From the NCBI GenBank assembly GCA_025667525.1, contig CM046881.1:28469580-28533579 (forward strand): DNA of 64,000 nucleotides, in the 5' to 3' direction. Positions 1 through 12,600 of the stretch are shown in pieces. The translations under genes were made by a program, and so were the position numbers. Numbering within the stretch: position 1 is the stretch's first letter; each line of letters begins with the position of its first letter. Below the pieces are notes generated by a model. The model did no database searches, was not told where the DNA came from, and saw only the letters and a program-made list of their open reading frames with translations. This stretch comes from Glebionis coronaria (Eukaryota; Streptophyta; Magnoliopsida; Asterales; Asteraceae).

Positions 1-2057
1 CGGGCAAATACATTTTGCCTCTATGTGGTCTATATGGACTGGAAATAATTTTAGAGGTTTTTTCTTAGGTTTGGATGATTTGAGCCGGTTACGGCATTTT
101 TAGCTGTTCTTTGTAGGTTTTTATCAGTTTTTGATCGGGTTTAGTCACTTTTGACCAATGCTTGCCTGGATAAAAGTACTCCTTTTTTCAAGCATCCATT
201 TTCTTAGTTGTGGTCTTGAAACGGAGTCATGTATCACATGTTATGACCATTTTATTGCAACCCACGTTTTCAGATAATTTCAATATAAATTTGTTTTTGT
301 ATGTTAGCGATTGTTTTTGGTACTCTATTTCTTGATAGCTCTCAATTTTAATAGAATAAAACATGGAATCAAATATTTTAGAGTCATATAATACATAAGC
401 ATGTCGATCCTAAATGAAATGCCAAAAAATACTTGTCCTTCTTTTGCATATTATTCACCTATGTAGGCTTCCCAAGGTTAAACAATATCATTTTTAGGTC
501 AAATAACATGACGTGTTGTTAGAGCACACTCATGTCTTGACCTTTATACTATAATGTGCCGTCGAGATGCTCTTTGTCTACTACATTCACAACTACCTCA
601 AATACTAGCTGACCAACTTTTACACCAATAAAACACAACCAAAACTAAACAGAGCAAACATATAGATGTGTTTTATCCAACAAGAATCCGGGCAAATACA
701 TTTTGCCTCTATGTGGTCTATATGGACTGGAAATAATTTTAGAGGTTTTTTCTTAGGTTTGGATGATTTGAGCTGGTTACGGCATTTTTAGCTGTTCTTG
801 GTAGGTTTTTATCAGTTTTTGATCGGGTTTAGTCGCTTTTGACCAATGCTTGCCTGGATAAAAGTACTCCTTTTTTCAAGCATCCATTTTCTTAGTTGTA
901 GTCTTGAAACGGAGTCATGTATCACATGTTATGACCATTTTATTGCAACCCATGTTTTCAGATAATTTCAATATAAATTTGTTTTTGTATGTTAGCGATT
1001 GTGTTTGGTACTCTATTTCTTGATAGCTCTCAATTTTAATAGAATAAAACATGGAATCAAATATTTTAGAGTCATATAATACATAAGCAAGTTGATCCTA
1101 CATGAAATGTCAAAAAATACTTGTCCTTCTTTTGCATATTATTCACCTATGTAGGCTTCCCAAGGTTAAACAATATCATTTTTAGGTCAAATAACATGAC
1201 GTGTTGTTAGAGCACACTCATGTCTTGACCTTTATAGTATAATGTGCCGTCGAGATGCTCTTTGTCTACTACATTCACAACTACCTCAAATACTAGCTGG
1301 CCAATTTTTACACCAATAAAACACAACCAAAACTAAACAGAGAAAACATATAGATGTGTTTTATCCAACAAGAATCCGGGTAAATACAGTTTGCCTCTAT
1401 GTGGTCTATATGGACTGGAAATAATTTTAGAGGTTTTTTCTTAGGTTGGGATGATTTGAGCCGGTTACGGCATTTTTAGCTGTTCTTTGTAGGTTTTTAT
1501 CAGTTTTTGATTGGGTTTAGTCACTTTTGACCAATGCTTGCCTGGATAAAAGTACTCCTTTTTTCAAGCATCCATTTTCTTAGTTGTGGTCTTGAAACGG
1601 AGTCATGTATCACATGTTATGACCATTTTATTGCAACCCACGTTTTCAGATAATTTCAATATAAATTTGTTTTTGTATGTTAGCGATTGTTTTTGGTACT
1701 CTATTTCTTGATAGCTCTCAATTTTAATAGAATAAAACATGGAATCAAATATTTTAGAGTCATATAATACATAAGCATGTCGATCCTAAATGAAATGCCA
1801 AAAAATACTTGTCCTTCTTTTGCATATTATTCACCTATGTAGGCTTCCCAAGGTTAAACAATATCATTTTTAGGTCAAATAACATGACGTGTTGTTAGAG
1901 CACACTCATGTCTTGACCTTTATACTATAATGTGCCGTCGAGATGCTCTTTGTCTACTACATTCACAACTACCTCAAATACTAGCTGACCAACTTTTACA
2001 CCAATAAAACTCAACCAAAACTAAATAGAGCAAACATATACATGTGTTTATCCATCA

Positions 2058-2090
2058 AGAATCCGGGCAAATACATTTTGCCCGGATTCT
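2058..2090. repeat. B'-unit hairpin, perfect 14-bp inverted repeat
   Basis: The arms AGAATCCGGGCAAA and TTTGCCCGGATTCT are perfect reverse complements around a 5-base TACAT loop. Ordinary monomers read TTTGCCTCTATG here and keep only a 6-bp core (GGCAAA/TTTGCC). The B' form has 5 extra bases that complete the stem. About 12 bp further on the same unit has GTCTATATAGAC, a 12-bp palindrome absent from A and B units, which read GTCTATATGGAC. Confidence 0.93.
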
Positions 2091-2756
2091 ATGTGGTCTA
2101 TATAGACTGAAAATAATTTTAGAGGTTTTTACTTAGGTTTGGATGATTTGAGCTGGTTACGGCATTTTTAGCTGTTCTTGGTAGGTTTTTATCAGTTTTT
2201 GATCGGGTTTAGTCGCTTTTGACCAATGCTTGCCTGGATAAAAGTACTCCTTTTTTCAAGCATCCATTTTCTTAGTTGTAGTCTTGAAACGGAGTCATGT
2301 ATCACATGTTATGACCATTTTATTGCAACCCATTTTTTCAGATAATTTCAATATAAATTTGTTTTTGTATGTTAGCGATTGTGTTTGGTACTCTATTTCT
2401 TGATAGCTCTCAATTTTAATAGAATAAAACATGGAATCAAATATTTTAGAGTCATATAATACATAAGCAAGTTGATCCTACATGAAATGTCAAAAAATAC
2501 TTGTCCTTCTTTTGCATATTATTCACCTATGTAGGCTTCCCAAGGTTAAACAATATCATTTTTAGGTCAAATAACATGACGTGTTGTTAGAGCACACTCA
2601 TGTCTTGACCTTTATAGTATAATGTGCCGTCGAGATGCTCTTTGTCTACTACATTCACAACTACCTCAAATACTAGCTGGCCAACTTTTACACCAATAAA
2701 ACACAACCAAAACTAAACAGAGCAAACATATAGATGTGTTTTATCCAACAAGAATC

Positions 2757-5700
2757 CGGGCAAATACATTTTGCCTCTATGTGGTCTATATGGACTGGAA
2801 ATAATTTTAGAGGTTTTTTCTTAGGTTTGGATGATTTCAGCTGGTTACGGCATTTTTAGCTGTTCTTGGTAGGTTTTTATCAGTTTTTGATCGGGTTTAG
2901 TCGCTTTTGACCAATGCTTGCCTGGATAAAAGTACTCCTTTTTTCAAGCATCCATTTTCTTAGTTGTAGTCTTGAAACGGAGTCATGTATCACATGTTAT
3001 GACCATTTTATTGCAACCCATGTTTTCAGATAATTTCAATATAAATTTGTTTTTGTATGTTAGCGATTGTGTTTGGTACTCTATTTCTTGATAGCTCTCA
3101 ATTTTAATAGAATAAAACATGGAATCAAATATTTTAGAGTCATATAATACATAAGCAAGTTGATCCTACATGAAATGTCAAAAAATACTTGTCCTTCTTT
3201 TGCATATTATTCACCTATGTAGGCTTCCCAAGGTTAAACAATATCATTTTTAGGTCAAATAACATGACGTGTTGTTTGAGCACACTCATGTCTTGACCTT
3301 TATAGTATAATGTGCCGTCGAGATGCTCTTTGTCTACTACATTCACAACTACCTCAAATACTAGCTGGCCAACTTTTACACCAATAAAACACAACCAAAA
3401 CTAAACAGAGCAAACATATAGATGTGTTTTATCCAACAAGAATCCGGGCAAATACATTTTGCCTCTATGTGGTCTATATGGACTGGAAATAATTTTAGAG
3501 GTTTTTTCTTAGGTTTGGATGATTTGAGCTGGTTACGGCATTTTTAGCTGTTCTTGGTAGTTTTTTATCAGTTTTTGATCGGGTTTAGTCGCTTTTGACC
3601 AATGCTTGCCTGGATAAAAGTACTCCTTTTTTCAAGCATCCATTTTCTTAGTTGTAGTCTTGAAACGGAGTCATGTATCACATGTTATGACCATTTTATT
3701 GCAACCCATGTTTTCAGATAATTTCAATATAAATTTGTTTTTGTATGTTAGCGATTGTGTTTGGTACTCTATTTCTTGATAGCTCTCAATTTTAATAGAA
3801 TAAAACATGGAATCAAATATTTTAGAGTCATATAATACATAAGCAAGTTGATCCTACATGAAATGTCAAAAAATACTTGTCCTTCTTTTGCATATTATTC
3901 ACCTATGTAGGCTTCCCAAGGTTAAACAATATCATTTTTAGGTCAAATAACATGACGTGTTGTTAGAGCACACTCATGTCTTGACCTTTATAGTATAATG
4001 TGCCGTCGAGATGCTCTTTGTCTACTACATTCACAACTACCTCAAATACTAGCTGGCCAACTTTTACACTAATAAAACACAACCAAAACTAAACAGAGCA
4101 AACATATAGATGTGTTTTATCCAACAAGAATCCGGGCAAATACATTTTGCCTCTATGTGGTCTATATGGACAGGAAATAATTTTAGAGGTTTTTTCTTAG
4201 GTTTGGATGATTTGAGCTGGTTACGGCATTTTTAGCTGTTCTTGGTAGGTTTTTATCAGTTTTTGATCGGGTTTAGTCGCTTTTGACCAATGCTTGCCTG
4301 GATAAAAGTACTCCTTTTTTCAAGCATCCATTTTCTTAGTTGTAGTCTTGAAACGGAGTCATGTATCACATGTTATGACCATTTTATTGCAACCCATGTT
4401 TTCAGATAATTTCAATATAAATTTGTTTTTGTATGTTAGCGATTGTGTTTGGTACTCTATTTCTTGATAGCTCTCAACTTTAATAGAATAAAACATGGAA
4501 TCAAATATTTTAGAGTCATATAATACATAAGCAAGTTGATCCTACATGAAATGTCAAAAAATACTTGTCCTTCTTTTGCATATTATTCACCTATGTAGGC
4601 TTCCCAAGGTTAAACAATATCATTTTTAAGTCAAATAACATGACGTGTTGTTAGAGCACACTCATGTCTTGACCTTTATAGTATAATGTGCCGTCGAGAT
4701 GCTCTTTGTCTACTACATTCACAACTACCTCAAATACTAGCTGGCCAACTTTTACACCAATAAAACACAACCAAAACTAAACAGAGCAAACATATAGATG
4801 TGTTTTATCCAACAAGAATCCGGGCAAATACATTTTGCCTCTATGTGGTCTATATGGACTGGAAATAATTTTAGAGGTTTTTTCTTAGGTTTGGATGATT
4901 TGAGCTGGTTACGGCATTTTTAGCTGTTCTTGGTAGGTTTTTATCAGTTTTTGATCGGGTTTAGTCGCTTTTGACCAATGCTTGCCTGGATAAAAGTACT
5001 CCTTTTTTCAAGCATCCATTTTCTTAGTTGTAGTCTTGAAACGGAGTCATGTATCACATGTTATGACCATTTTATTGCAACCCATGTTTTCAGATAATTT
5101 CAATATAAATTTGTTTTTGTATGTTAGCGATTGTGTTTGGTACTCTATTTCTTGATAGTTCTCAATTTTAATAGAATAAAACATGGAATCAAATATTTTA
5201 GAGTCATATAATACATAAGCAAGTTGATCCTACATGAAATGTCAAAAAATACTTGTCCTTCTTTTGCATATTATTCACCTATGTAGGCTTCCCAAGGTTA
5301 AACAATATCATTTTTAGGTCAAATAACATGACGTGTTCTTAGAGCACACTCATGTCTTGACCTTTATAGTATAATGTGCCGTCGAGATGCTCTTTGTCTA
5401 CTACATTCACAACTACCTCAAATACTAGCTGGCCAACTTTTACACCAATAAAACACAACCAAAACTAAACAGAGCAAACATATAGATGTGTTTTATCCAA
5501 CAAGAATCCGGGCAAATACATTTTGCCTCTATGTGGTCTATATGGACTGGAAATAATTTTAGAAGTTTTTTCTTAGGTTTGGATGATTTGAGCTGGTTAC
5601 GGCATTTTTAGCTGTTCTTGGTAGGTTTTTATCAGTTTTTGATCGGGTTTAGTCGCTTTTGACCAATGCTTGCCTGGATAAAAGTACTCCTTTTTTCAAG

Positions 5701-7572
5701 CATCCATTTTCTTAGTTGTAGTCTTGAAACGGAGTCATGTATCACATGTTATGACCATTTTATTGCAACCCATGTTTTCAGATAATTTCAATATAAATTT
5801 GTTTTTGTATGTTAGCGATTGTGTTTGGTACTCTATTTCTTGATAGTTCTCAATTTTAATAGAATAAAACATGGAATCAAATATTTTAGAGTCATATAAT
5901 ACATAAGCAAGTTGATCCTACATGAAATGTCAAAAAATACTTGTCCTTCTTTTGCATATTATTCACCTATGTAGGCTTCCCAAGGTTAAACAATATCATT
6001 TTTAGGTCAAATAACATGACGTGTTGTTAGAGCACACTCATGTCTTGACCTTTATAGTATAATGTGCCGTCGAGATGCTCTTTGTCTACTACATTCACAA
6101 CTACCTCAAATACTAGCTGACCAACTTTTACACCAATAAAACACAACCAAAACTAAACAGAGCAAACATATAGATGTGTTTTATCCAACAAGAATCCGGG
6201 CAAATACATTTTGCCTCTATGTGGTCTATATAGACTGGAAATAATTTTAGAGGTTTTTTCTTAGGTTTGGATGATTTGAGCTGGTTACGGCATTTTTAGC
6301 TGTTCTTGGTAGGTTTTTATCAGTTTTTGATCGGGTTTAGTCGCTTTTGACCAATGCTTGCCTGGATAAAAGTACTCCTTTTTTCAAGCATCCATTTTCT
6401 TAGTTGTAGTCTTGAAACGGAGTCATGTATCACATGTTATGACCATTTTATTGCAACCCATGTTTTCAGATAATTTCAATATAAATTTGTTTTTGTATGT
6501 TAGCGATTGTGTTTGGTACTCTATTTCTTGATAGCTCTCAATTTTAATAGAATAAAACATGGAATCAAATATTTTAGAGTCATATAATACATAAGCAAGT
6601 TGATCCTACATGAAATGTCAAAAAATACTTGTCCTTCTTTTGCATATTAATCACCTATGTAGGCTTCCCAAGGTTAAACAATATCATTTTTAGGTCAAAT
6701 AACATGACGTGTTGTTAGAGCACACTCATGTCTTGACCTTTATAGTATAATGTGTCGTCGAGATGCTCTTTGTCTACTACATTCACAACTACCTCAAATA
6801 CTAGCTGGCCAACTTTTACACCAATAAAACACAACCAAAACTAAACAGAGCAAACATATAGATGTGTTTTATCCAACAAGAATCCGGGCAAATACATTTT
6901 GCCTCTATGTGGTCTATATGGACTAGAAATAATTTTAGAGGTTTTTTCTTAGGTTTGGATGATTTGAGCTGGTTACGGCATTTTTAGCTGTTTTTGGTAG
7001 GTTTTTATCAGTTTTTGATCGGGTTTAGTCGCTTTTGACCAATGCTTGCCTGGATAAAAGTACTCCTTTTTTCAAGCATCCATTTTCTTAGTTGTAGTCT
7101 TGAAACGGAGTCATGTATCACATGTTATGACCATTTTATTGCAACCCATGTTTTCAGATAATTTCAATATAAATTTGTTTTTGTATGTTAGCGATTGTGT
7201 TTGGTAATCTATTTCTTGATAGCTCTCAATTTTAATAGAATAAAACATGGAATCAAATATTTTAGAGTCATATAATACATAAGCAAGTTGATCCTACATG
7301 AAATGTCAAAAAATACTTGTCCTTCTTTTGCATATTATTCACCTATGTAGGCTTCCCAAGGTTTAACAATATCATTTTTAGGTCAAATAACATGACGTGT
7401 TGTTAGAGCACACTCATGTCTTGACCTTTATAGTATAATGTGCCGTCGAGATGCTCTTTGTCTACTACATTCACAACTACCTCAAATACTAGCTGGCCAA
7501 CTTTTACACCAATAAAACACAACCAAAACTAAACAGAGCAAACATATAGATGTGTTTTATCCAACAAGAATC
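2757..7572. repeat. Homogeneous run of seven B-type satellite monomers
   Basis: Seven consecutive 688-bp B monomers (2757, 3445, 4133, 4821, 5509, 6197, 6885) have no A unit between them and differ only by scattered single bases. Examples are GATTTCAGC in the first, TTCTTAGAGC near 5336 in the fourth, and the TAATCT variant in the last. The block precedes the trimeric region and shows that simple monomer-by-monomer expansion also happens in this array. Confidence 0.9.
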
Positions 7573-8260
7573 CGGGCAAATACATTTTGCCTCTATGTGG
7601 TCTATATGGACTGGAAATAATTTTAGAGGTTTTTTCTTAGGTTTGGATGATTTGAGCCGGTTACGGCATTTTTAGCTGTTCTTTGTAGGTTTTTATCAGT
7701 TTTTGATCGGGTTTAGTCACTTTTGACCAATGCTTGCCTGGATAAAAGTACTCCTTTTTTCAAGCATCCATTTTCTTAGTTGTGGTCTTGAAACGGAGTC
7801 ATGTATCACATGTTATGACCATTTTATTGCAACCCACGTTTTCAGATAATTTCAATATAAATTTGTTTTTGTATGTTAGCGATTGTTTTTGGTACTCTAT
7901 TTCTTGATAGTTCTCAATTTTAATAGAATAAAACATGGAATCAAATATTTTAGAGTCATATAATACATAAGCAAGTTGATCCTACATGAAATGTCAAAAA
8001 ATACTTGTCCTTCTTTTGCATATTATTCACCTATGTAGGCTTCCCAAGGTTAAACAATATCATTTTTAGGTCAAATAACATGACGTGTTGTTAGAGCACA
8101 CTCATGTCTTGACCTTTATAGTATAATGTGCCGTCGAGATGCTCTTTGTCTACTACATTCACAACTACCTCAAATACTAGCTGACCAACTTTTACACCAA
8201 TAAAACACAACCAAAACTAAACAGAGCAAACATATAGATGTGTTTTATCCAACAAGAATC
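7573..8260. repeat. A/B chimeric satellite monomer
   Basis: The first ~390 bp carry A-type diagnostic bases (GAGCCGG, TTTGTAGG, CCCACG, TTGTTTTTGG). The middle carries B-type bases (CAAGTTGATCC, TACATGAAATGTC, TAGTATAA), and the last diagnostic site is A-type again (CTGACC). This patchwork is what gene conversion or unequal crossing-over between neighbouring units would leave. It sits at the switch from the B run to a run of A units. Confidence 0.85.
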
Positions 8261-9631
8261 CGAGCAAATACATTTTGCCTCTATGTGGTCTATATGGACT
8301 GGAAATAATTTTAGAGGTTTTTTCTTAGGTTTGGATGATTTGAGCCGGTTACGGCATTTTTAGCTGTTCTTTGTAGGTTTTTATCAGTTTTTGATCGGGT
8401 TTAGTCACTTTTGACCAATGCTTGCCTGGATAAAAGTACTCCTTTTTTCAAGCATCCATTTTCTTAGTTGTGGTCTTGAAACGGAGTCATGTATCACATG
8501 TTATGACCATTTTATTGCAACCCACGTTTTCAGATAATTTCAATATAAATTTGTTTTTGTATGTTAGCGATTGTTTTTGGTACTCTATTTCTTGATAGCT
8601 CTCAATTTTAATAGAATAAAACATGGAATCAAATATTTTAGAGTCATATAATACATAAGCATGTCGATCCTAAATGAAATGCCAAAAAATACTTGTCCTT
8701 CTTTTGCATATTATTCACCTATGTAGGCTTCCCAAGGTTAAACAATATCATTTTTAGGTCAAATAACATGACGTGTTGTTAGAGCACACTCATGTCTTGA
8801 CCTTTATACTATAATGTGCCGTCGAGATGCTCTTTGTCTACTACATTCACAACTACCTCAAATACTAGCTGACCAACTTTTACACCAATAAAACACAACC
8901 AAAACTAAACAGAGCAAACATATAGATGTGTTTTATCCAACAAGAATCCGAGAAAATACATTTTGCCTCTATGTGGTCTATATGGACTGGAAATAATTTT
9001 AGAGGTTTTTTCTTAGGTTTGGATGATTTGAGCCGGTTACGGCATTTTTAGCAGTTCTTTGTAGGTTTTTATCAGTTTTTGATCGGGTTTAGTCACTTTT
9101 GACCAATGCTTGCCTGGATAAAAGTACTCCTTTTTTCAAGCATCCATTTTCTTAGTTGTGGTCTTGAAACGGAGTCATGTATCACATGTTATGACCATTT
9201 TATTGCAACCCACGTTTTCAGATAATTTCAATATAAATTTGTTTTTGTATGTTAGCGATTGTTTTTGGTACTCTATTTCTTGATAGCTCTCAATTTTAAT
9301 AGAATAAAACATGGAATCAAATATTTTAGAGTCATATAATACATAAGCATGTCGATCCTAAATGAAATGCCAAAAAATACTTGTCCTTCTTTTGCATATT
9401 ATTCACCTATGTAGGCTTCCCAAGGTTAAACAATATCATTTTTAGGTCAAATAACATGACGTGTTGTTAGAGCACACTCATGTCTTGACCTTTATACTAT
9501 AATGTGCCGTCGAGATGCTCTTTGTCTACTACATTCACAACTACCTCAAATACTAGCTGACCAACTTTTACACCAATAAAACTCAACCAAAACTAAATAG
9601 AGCAAACATATACATGTGTTTATCCATCAAG

Positions 9632-9659
9632 AATCCGGGCAAATACATTTTGCCCGGAT
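9632..9659. repeat. B'-unit hairpin, 11-bp arm variant (left trimer block)
   Basis: Same site as the 14-bp hairpin, but the distal arm ends GGATG instead of GGATT, leaving 11-bp perfect arms around TACAT. The same form occurs in the units starting at 11704, 17908 and 22044. The unit at 13772 has a TACGT loop. The units at 15840 and 19976 carry an arm mismatch (TTTGACCGGAT). Confidence 0.9.
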
Positions 9660-12600
9660 GCTATGTGGTCTATATAGACTGGAAATAATTTTAGAGGTTT
9701 TTTCTTAGGTTTGGATGATTTGAGCTGGTTACGGCATTTTTAGCTGTTCTTGGTAGGTTTTTATCAGTTTTTGATCGGGTTTAGTCGCTTTTGACCAATG
9801 CTTGCCTGGATAAAAGTACTCCTTTTTTCAAGCATCCATTTTCTTAGTTGTAGTCTTGAAACGGAGTCATGTATCACATGTTATGACCATTTTATTGCAA
9901 CCCATGTTTTCAGATAATTTCAATATAAATTTGTTTTTGTATGTTAGCGATTGTGTTTGGTACTCTATTTCTTGATAGCTCTGAATTTTAATAGAATAAA
10001 ACATGGAATCAAATATTTTAGAGTCATATAATACATAAGCAAGTTGATCCTACATGAAATGTCAAAAAATACTTGTCCTTCTTTTGCATATTAATCACCT
10101 ATGTAGGCTTCCCAAGGTTAAACAATATCATTTTTAGGTCAAATAACATGACGTGTTGTTAGAGCACACTCATGTCTTGACCTTTATTGTATAATGTGTC
10201 GTCGAGATGCTCTTTGTCTACTACATTCACAACTACCTCAAATACTAGCTGGCCAACTTTTACACCAATAAAACACAACCAAAACTAAACAGAGCAAACA
10301 TATAGATGTGTTTTATCCAACAAGAATCCGGGCAAATACATTTTGCCTCTATGTGGTCTATATGGACTGGAAATAATTTTAGAGGTTTTTTCTTAGGTTT
10401 GGATGATTTGAGCTGGTTACGGCATTTTTAGCTGTTTTTGGTAGGTTTTTATCAGTTTTTGATCGGGTTTAGTCGCTTTTGACCAATGCTTGCCTGGATA
10501 AAAGTACTCCTTTTTTCAAGCATCCATTTTCTTAGTTGTAGTCTTGAAACGGAGTCATGTATCACATGTTATGACCATTTTATTGCAACCCATGTTTTCA
10601 GATAATTTCAATATAAATTTGTTTTTGTATGTTAGCGATTGTGTTTGGTAATCTATTTCTTGATAGCTCTCAATTTTAATAGAATAAAACATGGAATCAA
10701 ATATTTTAGAGTCATATAATACATAAGCAAGTTGATCCTACATGAAATGTCAAAAAATACTTGTCCTTCTTTTGCATATTATTCACCTATGTAGGCTTCC
10801 CAAGGTTAAACAATATCATTTTTAGGTCAAATAACATGACGTGTTGTTAGAGCACACTCATGTCTTGACCTTTATAGTATAATGTGCCGTCGAGATGCTC
10901 TTTGTCTACTACATTCACAACTACCTCAAATACTAGCTGACCAACTTTTACACCAATAAAACACAACCAAAACTAAACAGAGCAAACATATAGATGTGTT
11001 TTATCCAACAAGAATCCGGGCAAATACATTTTGCCTCTATGTGGTCTATATGGACTGGAAATAATTTTAGAGGTTTTTTCTTAGGTTTGGATGATTTGAG
11101 CCGGTTACGGCATTTTTAGCTGTTCTTTGTAGGTTTTTATCAGTTTTTGATCGGGTTTAGTCACTTTTGACCAATGCTTGCCTGGATAAAAGTACTCCTT
11201 TTTTCAAGCATCCATTTGTTTAGTTGTGTTCTTGAAACGGAGTCATGTATCACATGTTATGACCATTTTATTGCAACCCACGTTTTCAGATAATTTCAAT
11301 ATAAATTTGTTTTTGTATGTTAGCGATTGTTTTTGGTACTCTATTTCTTGATAGCTCTCAATTTTAATAGAATAAAACATGGAATCAAATATTTTAGAGT
11401 CATATAATACATAAGCATGTCGATCCTAAATGAAATGCCAAAAAATACTTGTCCTTCTTTTGCATATTATTCACCTATGTAGGCTTCCCAAGGTTAAACA
11501 ATATCATTTTTAGGTCAAATAACATGACGTGTTTTTAGAGCACACTCATGTCTTGACCTTTATACTATAATGTGCCGTCGAGATGCTCTTTGTCTACTAC
11601 ATTCACAACTACCTCAAATACTAGCTGACCAACTTTTACACCAATAAAACTCAACCAAAACTAAATAGAGCAAACATATACATGTGTTTATCCATCAAGA
11701 ATCCGGGCAAATACATTTTGCCCGGATGCTATGTGGTCTATATAGACTGGAAATAATTTTAGAGGTTTTTTCTTAGGTTTGGATGATTTGAGTTGGTTAC
11801 GGCATTTTTAGCTGTTCTTGGTAGGTTTTTATCAGTTTTTGATCGGGTTTAGTCGCTTTTGACCAATGCTTGCCTGGATAAAAGTACTCCTTTTTTCAAG
11901 CATCCATTTTCTTAGTTGTAGTCTTGAAACGGAGTCATGTATCACATGTTATGACCATTTTATTGCAACCCATGTTTTCAGATAATTTCAATATAAATTT
12001 GTTTTTGTATGTTAGCGATTGTGTTTGGTACTCTATTTCTTGATAGCTCTGAATTTTAATAGAATAAAACATGGAATCAAATATTTTAGAGTCATATAAT
12101 ACATAAGCAAGTTGATCCTACATGAAATGTCAAAAAATACTTGTCCTTCTTTTGCATATTATTCACCTATGTAGGCTTCCCAAGGTTAAACAATATCATT
12201 TTTAAGTCAAATAACATGACGTGTTGTTAGAGCACACTCATGTCTTGACCTTTATAGTATAATGTGTCGTCGAGATGCTCTTTGTCTACTACATTCACAA
12301 CTACCTCAAATACTAGCTGGCCAACTTTTACACCAATAAAACACAACCAAAACTAAACAGAGCAAACATATAGATGTGTTTTATCCAACAAGAATCCGGG
12401 CAAATACATTTTGCCTCTTTGTGGTCTATATGGACTGGAAATAATTTTAGAGGTTTTTTCTTAGGTTTGGATGATTTGAGCTGGTTACGGCATTTTTAGC
12501 TGTTTTTGGTAGGTTTTTATCAGTTTTTGATCGGGTTTAGTCGCTTTTGACCAATGCTTGCCTGGATAAAAGTACTCCTTTTTTCAAGCATCCATTTTCT

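Noticed and set aside
580..730. Helitron origin for the satellite: TCTACTACA resembles a Helitron 5' end and the hairpin resembles a 3' end
   Set aside because: The hairpin is followed by CTAT, not CTRR, and no AT insertion site is seen. The resemblance is too weak to claim, though a search with known Helitron ends could revisit it.
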